Source of the DNA: UBA1479 sp040221095
GTDB taxonomy: Bacteria > Pseudomonadota > Alphaproteobacteria > Rhodospirillales > Casp-alpha2
Length of the DNA stretch: 64,000 nucleotides
Reading direction: 5' to 3'
Assembly (NCBI GenBank): GCA_040221095.1
Contig: JAVJVP010000017.1
Span: 1-64,000, forward strand
The position numbers and the translations under genes were made by a program. The stretch's first letter is position 1. Each line of letters starts with the position of its first letter. Below, one piece after another: positions 1 to 7,585 of the stretch. The notes beneath the pieces were generated by a model, which saw only the letters and a list, made by a program, of their open reading frames with translations, did not search any database and was not told where the DNA came from.

Positions 1-142
1 GGAAATGGTCATGCCGGGTGACAACATCTCGATGGTCGTCAATCTGATCGCGCCGATCGCCATGGACGAAGGCCTGCGCTTCGCCATCCGCGAAGGCGGC
101 CGCACCGTCGGTGCCGGCGTCGTTTCCAAGATCATCGAATAG
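1..142 (+). CDS. tuf: Elongation factor Tu, C-terminal end (partial)
   Basis: This is the last 46 codons of EF-Tu, the GTPase that brings aminoacyl-tRNA to the ribosomal A site. The rest lies upstream of the window, so the start is not visible. The readable frame opens with EMVMPGDNISMVV and ends GRTVGAGVVSKIIE, the standard end of EF-Tu domain III. The stop is TAG at 140-142. It lies 60 bases ahead of rpsJ, which is the common proteobacterial fusA-tuf-rpsJ junction. A second tuf copy elsewhere is common in the group but cannot be judged here. Confidence 0.97.
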   Translation, partial: EMVMPGDNISMVVNLIAPIAMDEGLRFAIREGGRTVGAGVVSKIIE

Positions 143-154
143 GGTAACCGTTCA

Positions 155-189
155 GCCGGCCTCCTCCATCAAGGGGGCCGGCGAACTTT
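155..189 (+). terminator. Hairpin with short T tract between tuf and rpsJ
   Basis: GCCGGCC at 155-161 pairs with GGCCGGC at 176-182. The loop can pair further, and the stem is followed by GAACTTTT. It could be a weak terminator or attenuator that separates tuf from the S10 operon. The T tract is short, so much read-through is likely. Confidence 0.4.
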
Positions 190-202
190 TGGGGCAAGAG
201 CC

Positions 203-511
203 ATGGACCAACAAAACATAAGAATTCGGCTGAAGGCGTTTGACCATCGTGTGCTGGACCAGTCCGCGCGTGAGATCGTCAATACGGCCCAGCGGACCGG
301 CGCCTCGGTGCGCGGCCCCATTCCTTTGCCGACCCGGATCGAAAAGTACACCGTGCTGCGCTCGCCGCACGTGGACAAGAAGTCCCGGGAACAGTTTGAA
401 ATCCGCACCCATAAGCGGGTGCTCGATATCGTCGATCCGACGCCGCAGACCGTGGACGCGCTGATGAAGCTCGACCTTGCGGCCGGCGTCGACGTCGAGA
501 TCAAGCTCTAA
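203..511 (+). CDS. rpsJ: 30S ribosomal protein S10
   Basis: S10 is a small-subunit head protein and, as NusE, a partner of NusB in antitermination. At 102 residues it has the normal family length. The N-terminus MDQQNIRIRLKAFDHRVLD and the internal GPIPLPTRIEKYTVLRSPHVDK stretch (shown in part) are diagnostic. The C-terminus ends in a beta strand, GVDVEIKL. It is the first gene of the S10 operon, with rplC starting 11 bases after its stop. The upstream ribosome-binding site is weak (GCAAGAG). Confidence 0.98.
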   Translation: MDQQNIRIRLKAFDHRVLDQSAREIVNTAQRTGASVRGPIPLPTRIEKYTVLRSPHVDKKSREQFEIRTHKRVLDIVDPTPQTVDALMKLDLAAGVDVEIKL

Positions 512-522
512 AGGGTACGATG

Positions 523-1365
523 ATGCGGACCGGATTGATCGCACAGAAACTGGGCATGACCCGCGTCTTCCAGGAAGACGGACGGCACCTGCCCGTGACT
601 GTCCTCAAGGTGGACAGCGTGCACGTCGTGGCCCAGCGCACCATGGAAAAGGACGGCTATTCGGCGGTCCAGCTTTCCTGGGGCAAGGGTAAACCGAAAA
701 ACATGCCGAAGGCGCTGCGCGGGCATTACGCGAAGGCCAAGGTCGAGCCGGGCAAGCGGCTGCGTGAGTTCCGGGTGTCGGAAGACAACCTGATCGACAT
801 CGGCGCGGAATTGTCGGCGGCCCATTTCATCAACGGCCAGATGGTCGACGTGGTGGGCACCTCGGTCGGTAAGGGTTTCGCCGGCGCCATGAAGCGTCAC
901 GGCTTCGGCGGTCTTCGGGCCTCCCACGGCGTGTCCATCTCGCACCGTTCGCACGGTTCCACGGGTCACTGTCAGGATCCGGGCCGCGTGTTCAAGGGCA
1001 AGAAGATGGCTGGTCAGCTGGGTAACAAGCGCTGCACCGTTCAGAATCTCCCGATCGTCGCGACCGACGCGGCGCGGGGCCTGATCCTGGTGCGCGGCGC
1101 CGTGCCGGGCGCCAAGGGCGGTTTCGTCCTGATCAGCGATGCCGTGAAAAAGAGTTCGCCGGAAGGGGCACCGTTCCCGGCCGCGCTGAAGGGCGACCCG
1201 GCCGTCGATGAGGCCGAGAAGCAGGACGTGTTCGAGGAAGCGGCGGCGCTGTCCGAAGAGGATATCGCGAAGCAGCAGGCCCAGGCGGAAGCCGAAGCCG
1301 CGGCCGAGCAGGCCGTTGCCGAAGACGCCCCGGCGGGTGACGCCGGCGGCGAGAGCAAGGAATAA
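523..1365 (+). CDS. rplC: 50S ribosomal protein L3, with long acidic C-terminal tail
   Basis: L3 is an early-assembly large-subunit protein near the peptidyl transferase centre. The start MRTGLIAQKLGMTR at 523 is preferred over the adjacent ATG at 520. It matches the family N-terminus and leaves 7 bases after the AAGGG at 511-515. The conserved globular core, including SHRSHGSTGHCQDPGRVFKG, ends near residue 210. The remaining ~70 residues are Ala, Glu and Gln rich (EEDIAKQQAQAEAEAAAEQ) and have no counterpart in the 209-residue E. coli protein. C-terminal extensions of L3 occur in other alphaproteobacteria. The tail is probably disordered and surface exposed. Confidence 0.97.
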   Translation: MRTGLIAQKLGMTRVFQEDGRHLPVTVLKVDSVHVVAQRTMEKDGYSAVQLSWGKGKPKNMPKALRGHYAKAKVEPGKRLREFRVSEDNLIDIGAELSAAHFINGQMVDVVGTSVGKGFAGAMKRHGFGGLRASHGVSISHRSHGSTGHCQDPGRVFKGKKMAGQLGNKRCTVQNLPIVATDAARGLILVRGAVPGAKGGFVLISDAVKKSSPEGAPFPAALKGDPAVDEAEKQDVFEEAAALSEEDIAKQQAQAEAEAAAEQAVAEDAPAGDAGGESKE

Positions 1366-1370
1366 GGGCG

Positions 1371-1991
1371 ATGAAGCTGGACATTATCTCGCTCGCCAAC
1401 AAGAAGGTCGGTGACATCGACCTGGACGACGCGATCTTCGGGATCGACGTCCGCGGCGATCTGATGGCGCGCACGGTCAATTGGCAGCTTGCCAAGCGCC
1501 GTGCCGGTACGCACAAGACCAAGGGCCGTTCCGAAATCAACGGCACCGGCGCCAAGCCCTTCAAGCAGAAGGGAACGGGCCGCGCCCGCCAGGGGTCCAA
1601 GTACGTGACCCAGATGCGTGGCGGCGGCATCGTGTTCGGCCCGGTCGTCCGCGACCACGGCCACGACCTGCCGAAGAAGGTTCGCCGCCTGGCCCTCAAG
1701 TCGGCCATCAGCGCGAAGCAGAAGGAAGGCAAGCTGGTCATCATCGACAGCGCCGCCATGAAGGCGCCGAAGACCAGCGAACTGGCCAAGCAGCTGGAAA
1801 AGCTGGGTTGGGGCCGCGTCCTGATCATCGACGGCGAACAGGTCGACACCAACTTTGCCAAGGCGGCCGCCAACCTGATCGGCATCGACGTGCTGCCGTC
1901 CGGCGGGGCCAACGTTTACGACATCCTGCGCCGCGATACCCTGGTCATCACCCAGGCCGGCGTGGACAAGCTGATGGAGCGCTTGAAATGA
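1371..1991 (+). CDS. rplD: 50S ribosomal protein L4
   Basis: L4 lines the peptide exit tunnel and, in enterobacteria, feeds back on its own operon; such control is not established for this group. It is 206 residues long. The tunnel-loop signature GTGAKPFKQKGTGRARQGS is present, as is the C-terminal globular part ending in TQAGVDKLMERLK. An AAGGGCG ribosome-binding site immediately precedes the ATG, five bases after the rplC stop. Its stop overlaps the rplW start by four bases (ATGA at 1988-1991), which suggests translational coupling. Confidence 0.98.
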   Translation: MKLDIISLANKKVGDIDLDDAIFGIDVRGDLMARTVNWQLAKRRAGTHKTKGRSEINGTGAKPFKQKGTGRARQGSKYVTQMRGGGIVFGPVVRDHGHDLPKKVRRLALKSAISAKQKEGKLVIIDSAAMKAPKTSELAKQLEKLGWGRVLIIDGEQVDTNFAKAAANLIGIDVLPSGGANVYDILRRDTLVITQAGVDKLMERLK

Positions 1992-2311
1992 GCCGCTACA
2001 GCCCCAACAACGCGACGGTCTCGAAAGAGCGCATGATGGAAATCCTGCGCCGTCCGGTGATCACCGAAAAAGCCACCCTGATGGCCGAACACAATCAGGT
2101 CAGCTTCTTCGTGCCCATGGACGCCGACAAGTTCGAAGTTAAGGCCGCCGTCGAAGAATTGTTCAAGGTCAAGGTGACCTCGGTCAACACGCTGATCTCC
2201 AAGGGCAAGGCGAAGCGTTTTCGCGGTCGTCCCGGCAAGCGTGCCGACGCCAAGAAGGCGATCGTCACCCTGGCCGAAGGCAACTCCATCGACGTGACCA
2301 CGGGGATCTAG
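1988..2311 (+). CDS. rplW: 50S ribosomal protein L23
   Basis: L23 sits at the tunnel exit and is the docking site for trigger factor and SRP. The start ATG at 1988 overlaps the rplD stop and gives 107 residues. The core starts at EILRRPVITEKATLM and continues through VEELFKVKVTSVNTL and GRPGKRADAKKAIVTL, all typical of L23. A longer open frame runs upstream through rplD but is a shadow. The N-terminus has about 15 extra residues before the family core, and an internal start at MMEILRRP is a possible alternative. Confidence 0.96.
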   Translation: MSRYSPNNATVSKERMMEILRRPVITEKATLMAEHNQVSFFVPMDADKFEVKAAVEELFKVKVTSVNTLISKGKAKRFRGRPGKRADAKKAIVTLAEGNSIDVTTGI

Positions 2312-2362
2312 GGGCCTTCCGGGGCTCCCTATGGGATTTGAGAAGAAAAAGGGCAGAGACCA

Positions 2363-3199
2363 ATGGCTCTGACACAGTTTAAACCGACCACGCCCGGCCG
2401 CCGGGGCCTTATTCTGGTGGACCGCAGCGATCTTTATAAGGGCAAGCCCGAAAAGACGCTGACCGAAGGCCTGCGTAAAAAGGGCGGCCGCAACAACACC
2501 GGGCGCATCACTGCGCGACGGATTGGCGGCGGGCACAAGCAGCGCTACCGCGTCATCGACTTCAAGCGTCAGAAGTACGACGTCGAGGCGACCATCGAGC
2601 GGCTGGAATACGATCCCAACCGCACGGCGTTCATCGCCCTGGTGAAGTATGAAGACGGCGAGATCGCCTACATCCTGGCGCCGCAGCGCGTGCGCCCCGG
2701 TGACAAGGTCGTCGCCGGCGAGCATGCGGACATCAAGCCGGGCAACGCCATGCCCATGAAGAACATCCCGGTCGGCACCATCGTCCACAACGTGGAGATG
2801 AAGCAGGGCAAGGGCGGCCAGCTGGCCCGCTCCGCCGGCACCTACGCCCAGATCATCGGCAAGGACCAGGGCTACGCCCAGATCCGCCTGTCGTCCGGTG
2901 AACTGCGCATGGTCCGCGGCGAGTGCATGGCCACGATCGGCGCCGTGTCCAACCCGGACCAGCAGAACACCAAGATCGGCAAGGCCGGGCGCAAGCGCTG
3001 GCTGGGCAAGCGCCCGTCGGTTCGCGGTGTTGCGATGAACCCGATCGACCACCCGCACGGCGGCGGCGAAGGCCGCACCTCGGGCGGCCGCCACCCGGTG
3101 ACCCCGTGGGGCAAGCCCACGAAGGGCAAGAAGACCCGGAACAACAAGAAAACGGACAAGCTGATCATGCGGTCGCGTCACGTCCGTAAGAAGCGGTAA
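2363..3199 (+). CDS. rplB: 50S ribosomal protein L2
   Basis: L2 is one of the most conserved ribosomal proteins and is needed for subunit association and peptidyl transfer. It is 278 residues, normal length. Diagnostic parts are ALTQFKPTTPGRRG at the N-terminus, GRITARRIGGGHKQRYR, and the C-terminal HPHGGGEGRTSGGRHPVTPW, which holds the essential histidine loop. A basic tail (KKTRNNKKTDK...RHVRKKR) closes the protein. The gap of 51 bases after rplW contains a purine-rich AGAAGAAAAAGGGCAGAGA ribosome-binding region. Confidence 0.98.
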   Translation: MALTQFKPTTPGRRGLILVDRSDLYKGKPEKTLTEGLRKKGGRNNTGRITARRIGGGHKQRYRVIDFKRQKYDVEATIERLEYDPNRTAFIALVKYEDGEIAYILAPQRVRPGDKVVAGEHADIKPGNAMPMKNIPVGTIVHNVEMKQGKGGQLARSAGTYAQIIGKDQGYAQIRLSSGELRMVRGECMATIGAVSNPDQQNTKIGKAGRKRWLGKRPSVRGVAMNPIDHPHGGGEGRTSGGRHPVTPWGKPTKGKKTRNNKKTDKLIMRSRHVRKKR

Positions 3200-3210
3200 A
3201 GGAGCGATCG

Positions 3211-3489
3211 ATGTCACGTTCCGTTTGGAAAGGTCCTTTCGTCGACGGTTATCTGCTGAAGAAGGCAGAAGAAACTCGCGCGTCCGGACGTAATTCGGTG
3301 ATCAAGACCTGGTCTCGCCGGTCGACCATTCTGCCCCAGTTCGTGGGCCTGAATTTCGGCGTCTACAACGGCCAGAAGTTCATCCCCGTCCTGGTGACCG
3401 AGGAAATGATCGGCCACAAGTTCGGCGAATTCTCGCCGAGCCGGACCTACCACGGCCACGCTGCCGATAAGAAGGCGAAGAGGGGCTAA
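3211..3489 (+). CDS. rpsS: 30S ribosomal protein S19
   Basis: S19 is a small-subunit head protein that contacts tRNA and bridges to the large subunit through S13. It has 92 residues, the usual size. MSRSVWKGPFVDGYLLKKAE at the start and GHKFGEFSPSRTYHGHAADK near the end are hallmark S19 motifs. AAAGGAGCG precedes the start codon as a strong ribosome-binding site. It is followed after two bases by rplV, so the two are very likely cotranslated. Confidence 0.98.
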   Translation: MSRSVWKGPFVDGYLLKKAEETRASGRNSVIKTWSRRSTILPQFVGLNFGVYNGQKFIPVLVTEEMIGHKFGEFSPSRTYHGHAADKKAKRG

Positions 3490-3491
3490 TC

Positions 3492-3872
3492 ATGGGTAAG
3501 TCTTCTGCAGAACGTCCCATCAAGGACAACGAAGCGATGGCCTATTCCCGGCACATCCGGACCAGCGCGCGCAAGCTGAACCTGGTGGCGGAAAGCATCC
3601 GCGGTCTGCCCTGCGAGCGGGCCCTGGCCGAGCTCACCTTCTCCAAGCGTCGCATCGCGATCGAGGTGAAGAAGGTCCTGGAAAGCGCGATCGCCAACGC
3701 GGAAAACAACCACCAGCTCGATGTCGACCGTCTGGTCGTGTCGGAGGCCACCGTTGGCCGCAGCCTGGTCATGAAACGATGGAAAGCGCGCGCTCGCGGG
3801 CGCGTGGGGCGCATCGAGAAACCCTTCTCGAACCTTCGGGTCATCGTGCGCGAACGTGAGGAGACCGCCTAA
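3492..3872 (+). CDS. rplV: 50S ribosomal protein L22
   Basis: L22 lines the exit tunnel, and its beta hairpin is a macrolide-resistance hot spot. It is 126 residues long. The N-terminal MGKSSAERPIKDNEA followed by RTSARKLNLVAESIRGLPCE fits alphaproteobacterial L22 proteins. The hairpin KARARGRVGRIEKPFSNLRVI is intact, with no insertion or deletion. An internal ATG (MAYSRHIRT) could serve as a shorter start, but the upstream residues resemble the family. The next gene, rpsC, begins directly at the base after the stop. Confidence 0.96.
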   Translation: MGKSSAERPIKDNEAMAYSRHIRTSARKLNLVAESIRGLPCERALAELTFSKRRIAIEVKKVLESAIANAENNHQLDVDRLVVSEATVGRSLVMKRWKARARGRVGRIEKPFSNLRVIVREREETA

Positions 3873-4553
3873 ATGGGTCAGAAAGTCAATCCGGTCGGGC
3901 TCCGCCTCGGCATCAACCGCACCTGGGATTCGCGGTGGTTCGCCAACGACGGCGATTACGCGACCCTGCTGCACGAGGACATCAAGATCCGCAAGATGCT
4001 GAAGGACCGTCTGCACCAGGCCGGCGTGTCGAAGATCATCATCGAGCGGCCCGCCAAGAAGGCGCGTGTGACGATCCACACGGCACGCCCGGGCGTGGTC
4101 ATCGGCAAGAAGGGCGCGGACATCGAAAAGCTGCGCCGTGAAGTCGCCGCCATGACCGCTTCGGAAGTGCACCTGAACATCGTCGAAATCCGCAAGCCGG
4201 AAATCGATGCCCAGCTGGTCGCCGAAAACGTCGCCCAGCAGATGGAGCGCCGCGTATCGATCCGCCGGGCCATGAAGCGTGCCGTGCAGTCGGCGCTGCG
4301 TCTCGGCGCCGAAGGCATCCGCATCAACTGCGCGGGTCGTCTGGGTGGTGCGGAAATCGCGCGCATGCAGTGGTATCGCGAGGGCCGCGTGCCCCTGCAC
4401 ACGCTGCGCGCCAATATCGACTACGGCGAAGCCACTGCCAACACGACCTACGGCGCCTGCGGCGTCAAGGTCTGGATCTACAAGGGCGAAATTCTTGCCC
4501 ACGATCCGATGGCGATGGACAAGCTCGCGCAGGAACAACAGCCGGTCCGCTAA
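3873..4553 (+). CDS. rpsC: 30S ribosomal protein S3
   Basis: S3 lies at the mRNA entry channel and has helicase-like activity with S4 and S5. It has 226 residues. MGQKVNPVGLRLGINRTWDS is the standard N-terminus. The KH domain carries the GXXG loop in PGVVIGKKGADIEKLR, and the C-terminal domain has the conserved GAEGIRINCAGRLGGAEIAR segment (shown in part). It starts with no gap after rplV. The C-terminal extension is shorter than in enterobacteria but normal for the class. Confidence 0.98.
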   Translation: MGQKVNPVGLRLGINRTWDSRWFANDGDYATLLHEDIKIRKMLKDRLHQAGVSKIIIERPAKKARVTIHTARPGVVIGKKGADIEKLRREVAAMTASEVHLNIVEIRKPEIDAQLVAENVAQQMERRVSIRRAMKRAVQSALRLGAEGIRINCAGRLGGAEIARMQWYREGRVPLHTLRANIDYGEATANTTYGACGVKVWIYKGEILAHDPMAMDKLAQEQQPVR

Positions 4554-4598
4554 GCGGCACCGGTCGGATAGAAGCATAACTGGGATAGGCGACGGAAC

Positions 4599-5018
4599 AT
4601 GCTGGCCCCGAAAAGAATGAAATACCGGAAGGCCTTCAAAGGCCGCATCCATGGCAACGCCAAGGGTGGCACGACGCTCAACTTCGGCGCCTTCGGCCTG
4701 AAGGCGACGTCACCGAACCGCATCACGTCGCGTCAGATCGAAGCCGCGCGCCGTGCCATGACGCGTCATATGAAGCGCGCCGGCCGCGTGTGGATCCGTG
4801 TCTTCCCGGACGTGCCCGTGACGAAGAAGCCGGCTGAAGTCCGCCAGGGTAAGGGTAAGGGCTCGGTCGAGTTCTGGGCCGCCCGCGTGAAGCCGGGCCG
4901 GATCATGTTTGAAATCGACGGCGTGTCGTACGAGGTGGCGAAAGAGGCCATGGAATTGGCCGCCGCCAAGCTGCCCATCGAAACGCGGTTCGTCACCCGC
5001 CTGGGCGAGGAGCACTAA
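4599..5018 (+). CDS. rplP: 50S ribosomal protein L16
   Basis: L16 organises the A-site region of the large subunit. It is 139 residues long. The start MLAPKRMKYRKAFKGR and the GTTLNFGAFGLKA segment are characteristic. So are AARRAMTRHMKRAGRVWIRV and GKGKGSVEFWAARVKPG, the latter containing the arginine that is hydroxylated in some bacteria. It follows rpsC by 45 bases and precedes rpmC by three. Nothing about the gene is unusual for the family. Confidence 0.98.
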   Translation: MLAPKRMKYRKAFKGRIHGNAKGGTTLNFGAFGLKATSPNRITSRQIEAARRAMTRHMKRAGRVWIRVFPDVPVTKKPAEVRQGKGKGSVEFWAARVKPGRIMFEIDGVSYEVAKEAMELAAAKLPIETRFVTRLGEEH

Positions 5019-5021
5019 GCC

Positions 5022-5228
5022 ATGACCAAGGCTGTTGATATCAAAGCCAAATCCGACGATGAGCTGAAGGATCAGCTCATGGATCTCAAGAAGGAAGCTT
5101 TCAATCTGCGCTTCCAGCAGGCGTCGGGCGCATTGGAAAACACGGCGCGGGTGCGGGCGGTTCGCCGCGACATCGCGCGCATCAAAACCATTCTGGGCGA
5201 GCGCGGCACCGTCGCCGCCGCGTCCTGA
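5022..5228 (+). CDS. rpmC: 50S ribosomal protein L29
   Basis: L29 is a small two-helix protein beside L23 at the tunnel exit. With 68 residues it has family length. The motif LMDLKKEAFNLRFQQASGAL followed by RVRAVRRDIARIKTIL is the L29 signature. It begins three bases after the rplP stop, with GAGGAG inside the rplP end acting as its ribosome-binding site. The order rplP-rpmC-rpsQ is conserved in nearly all bacteria. Confidence 0.98.
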   Translation: MTKAVDIKAKSDDELKDQLMDLKKEAFNLRFQQASGALENTARVRAVRRDIARIKTILGERGTVAAAS

Positions 5229-5245
5229 CAAAGAGGTAGCGAAAG

Positions 5246-5482
5246 ATGCCGAAACGTACCCTGCAGGGCGTCGTCGTCAGCGACAAGATGGACAAGACCG
5301 TGACCGTTCAGGTTGAACGCCGGTTCAAGCATCCGCTCTACAAGAAGTTCATCAAGCGGACCAAGAAGTACGCCGCGCACGACGAAAACAACGCGTGCAA
5401 GGTTGGCGACCAGGTCCAGATCCGGGAAACCCGCCCGATTTCGAAGCGGAAGACCTGGGAAGTGGTTAGCGAAGCGGGCTGA
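5246..5482 (+). CDS. rpsQ: 30S ribosomal protein S17
   Basis: S17 is a primary 16S rRNA-binding protein with an OB fold. It is 78 residues. MPKRTLQGVVVSDKMDKTV is the classic start, and YAAHDENNACKVGDQVQI and ETRPISKRKTWEV complete the fold. AGAGGTAGCGAAAG precedes the ATG as the ribosome-binding site. It is the last gene before a 57-base gap to rplN, where the S10 operon normally passes into the spc operon. No obvious terminator is visible there, so transcription probably continues. Confidence 0.98.
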   Translation: MPKRTLQGVVVSDKMDKTVTVQVERRFKHPLYKKFIKRTKKYAAHDENNACKVGDQVQIRETRPISKRKTWEVVSEAG

Positions 5483-5539
5483 AGCCGAACCGGGCCCAAT
5501 GGCCCAGTGGTAGATACTCTTTAATCAAGGACAAGAACA

Positions 5540-5908
5540 ATGATCCAGTCCGAAACGAATTTGGACGTAGCCGATAACTCCGGCGCCCGCCGGGTCCAGT
5601 GCATCAAGGTGCTGGGCGGATCGAAGCGCAAGTACGCTTCCGTGGGCGACGTGATCGTGTGCTCCGTCAAGGAAGCGATCCCGCGGGGCCGCGTGAAGAA
5701 GGGCGAAGTCGTGAAGGCTGTCGTCGTGCGCACGGCCAAGGACATCCGGCGCGCCGACGGTACGACCATTCGCTTCGACTCGAACGCCGCCGTGCTGATC
5801 AATAATGCCGGCGAGCCCATCGGCACGCGTATCTTCGGCCCGGTGACCCGCGAACTTCGGGCCAAGGCCTATATGAAGATCGTGTCGCTGGCGCCGGAAG
5901 TGATCTGA
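5540..5908 (+). CDS. rplN: 50S ribosomal protein L14
   Basis: L14 takes part in inter-subunit bridges and is the binding site of the silencing factor RsfS. It is 122 residues, exactly the common length. MIQSETNLDVADNSGARRVQ opens the protein and RELRAKAYMKIVSLAPEVI ends it. It is the first gene of the spc-type block (rplN-rplX-rplE-rpsN-rpsH-rplF-rplR-rpsE-rpmD-rplO-secY). The preceding AAGGACAAGAACA supplies a good ribosome-binding site. Confidence 0.98.
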   Translation: MIQSETNLDVADNSGARRVQCIKVLGGSKRKYASVGDVIVCSVKEAIPRGRVKKGEVVKAVVVRTAKDIRRADGTTIRFDSNAAVLINNAGEPIGTRIFGPVTRELRAKAYMKIVSLAPEVI

Positions 5909-5924
5909 CGAGGAAGCTTGAGAA

Positions 5925-6239
5925 ATGGTAGCGAGAATCAAAAAGGGCGATAAGGTCGTCGTTCTGACCGGCCGCGACAAGGGCAAGGAAGGCGAAGTGC
6001 TTAAGGTGCTTCCCACCGCCGACCGCGCCGTTGTCCAGGGTGTCAACCGCATGAAGCACCACCAGCGTGCGACGCAGACGTCCACGGGCGGCATCGTCGA
6101 ACACGAAGCCCCGATCCACCTGTCGAACTTGGCCCATCTGGACCCCAAGGACGGCAAACCGACCCGCGTCGGCACCAAAATCCTGAATGACGGCCGCAAG
6201 GTCCGCTTTGCCAAGCGGTCCGGCGAGCAGATTGATTAA
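5925..6239 (+). CDS. rplX: 50S ribosomal protein L24
   Basis: L24 is an assembly initiator of the large subunit and carries a KOW motif. It has 104 residues. The KOW region is IKKGDKVVVLTGRDKGKEGE near the N-terminus, and it is followed by VQGVNRMKHHQRAT and GGIVEHEAPIHLSN. The start has GAGGAAGCTTGAGAA as its ribosome-binding site. It lies 16 bases from both rplN and rplE. Confidence 0.98.
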   Translation: MVARIKKGDKVVVLTGRDKGKEGEVLKVLPTADRAVVQGVNRMKHHQRATQTSTGGIVEHEAPIHLSNLAHLDPKDGKPTRVGTKILNDGRKVRFAKRSGEQID

Positions 6240-6255
6240 GCGAGGGCCTCTGACG

Positions 6256-6801
6256 ATGGCTACACGGCTCAAAGAAGTCTACGAGAAGGAAATCAAGCCG
6301 GCCTTGATGGAGGAGTTCGGTTACGCGAACACCTATCAGGTCCCCAAGCTTGAGAAGATCGTTCTCAACATGGGTGTCGGTGACGCCACCGAGGACCGCA
6401 AGCGCGTCGACGGCGCGCTCGCCGACCTGACCCGCATCACCGGCCAGAAGCCGGTGGCGACCCGGGCCAAGAAGTCCATCGCCGGCTTCAAGCTGCGCGA
6501 AGGCATGGTCATCGGTGCCAAGGTCACGCTGCGCAAGGACCGCATGTACGAATTCCTGGACCGCCTGGTGAACATCGCGCTGCCGCGTGTTCGCGACTTC
6601 CGCGGCATCCAGGGCAAGTGTTTCGACGGACATGGCAACTTTGCCATGGGGTTGAAGGAACAGATCGTGTTTCCGGAAATCGACTACGACCAGGTCGATA
6701 AGGTCCGGGGTATGGACATCGTGATCTGCACCTCGGCCGAAACCGATGATGAAGCGAAGGCCTTGTTGAAGGCTTTCAACATGCCGCTGGCAACCAAGTA
6801 A
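6256..6801 (+). CDS. rplE: 50S ribosomal protein L5
   Basis: L5 binds 5S rRNA and contacts P-site tRNA. The chosen start MATRLKEVYEKEIKPALMEE at 6256 gives 181 residues. The open frame continues upstream into rplX, but only the downstream ATG matches the family and has a GAGGGCC ribosome-binding site. VPKLEKIVLNMGVGDA, GQKPVATRAKKSIAGFKLRE and the GNFAMGLKEQIVFPEIDYDQ segment are typical L5 motifs. Confidence 0.98.
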   Translation: MATRLKEVYEKEIKPALMEEFGYANTYQVPKLEKIVLNMGVGDATEDRKRVDGALADLTRITGQKPVATRAKKSIAGFKLREGMVIGAKVTLRKDRMYEFLDRLVNIALPRVRDFRGIQGKCFDGHGNFAMGLKEQIVFPEIDYDQVDKVRGMDIVICTSAETDDEAKALLKAFNMPLATK

Positions 6802-6827
6802 GCCCCGCGGCGGATGGAGATCGAGTA

Positions 6828-7133
6828 ATGGCGAAGAAAAGCGCGATTGAGAAGAACAACAAGCGGGCCCGCATGGCAAAGAGCTTTGCCGCGAAACGGG
6901 AACGTCTGAAGGCCGTGACGAGGGACGAAACGGCGTCACCGGAAGACCGCTTCAATGCGCATCTCAAACTGGCGGAACTGCCCCGCAACTCCTCGCCGAC
7001 CAGGTTCCGCCTGCGGTGCGAATTGTCGGGCCGGCCGCGCGGCAATTATCGCAAGTTCAAGATTTCCCGCATTGCGATGCGGGATTTGGCCTCTGACGGG
7101 ATGATTCCCGGCATGGTCAAGTCGAGCTGGTAG
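6828..7133 (+). CDS. rpsN: 30S ribosomal protein S14 (zinc-free long form)
   Basis: S14 is needed for assembly of the 30S head. This is the ~101-residue form without the CxxC...CxxC zinc motif of the short Gram-positive type; only one cysteine is seen, in RFRLRCELSGRPRGNYRKF. The start MAKKSAIEKNNKRARMAKS and the end GMIPGMVKSSW are family standard. A GGATGGAGATCGAGTA ribosome-binding region precedes the ATG. There is no sign here of a zinc-responsive paralogue. Confidence 0.98.
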   Translation: MAKKSAIEKNNKRARMAKSFAAKRERLKAVTRDETASPEDRFNAHLKLAELPRNSSPTRFRLRCELSGRPRGNYRKFKISRIAMRDLASDGMIPGMVKSSW

Positions 7134-7151
7134 GAAGGGAAAGATACTGGC

Positions 7152-7550
7152 ATGTCTATGACCGATCCCCTGGGTGATATGCTCACCCGTATCCGCAACG
7201 GACAACAGGCGCGCAAGGCCGTGGTGCTGTCGCCGTCTTCGAATCTGCGGGCCAACGTGCTCGAGGTTCTGAAGCGCGAAGGCTATATCCGCGGTTTTCA
7301 AAAGCGCGAAGAAAAGCCCGGCATGGCGGAACTGGAAATCGAACTGAAGTACCACGAAGGCCAGCCCGTGATCCGCGAGATCCAGCGCGTGTCGACGCCG
7401 GGCCGGCGTGTTTACTCGGGCATCGGCGACCTGCCGCGGGTCTACAACGGGCTGGGCATTTCCATCCTGTCGACCCCGCGGGGCGTGCTGTCCGATCATG
7501 AATGCCGCGAACACAACGTCGGCGGCGAAATTCTCTGCCAGGTGTTCTAA
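7152..7550 (+). CDS. rpsH: 30S ribosomal protein S8
   Basis: S8 is a primary 16S rRNA-binding protein and, in E. coli, the translational repressor of the spc operon; that feedback is not shown here. It has 132 residues. MSMTDPLGDMLTRIRNGQQA begins the protein, and STPRGVLSDHECREHNVGGE near the end forms the conserved RNA-binding part. It lies 18 bases after rpsN and 35 before rplF. The gene looks entirely normal. Confidence 0.98.
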   Translation: MSMTDPLGDMLTRIRNGQQARKAVVLSPSSNLRANVLEVLKREGYIRGFQKREEKPGMAELEIELKYHEGQPVIREIQRVSTPGRRVYSGIGDLPRVYNGLGISILSTPRGVLSDHECREHNVGGEILCQVF

Positions 7551-7585
7551 GAGCACCCGGCGAACGAACGAGAAGGCGGTTCATT

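Noticed and set aside
1916..4652. Long minus-strand open frames across the ribosomal cluster
   Set aside because: They overlap several essential genes in conserved order and have composition typical of antisense reading.
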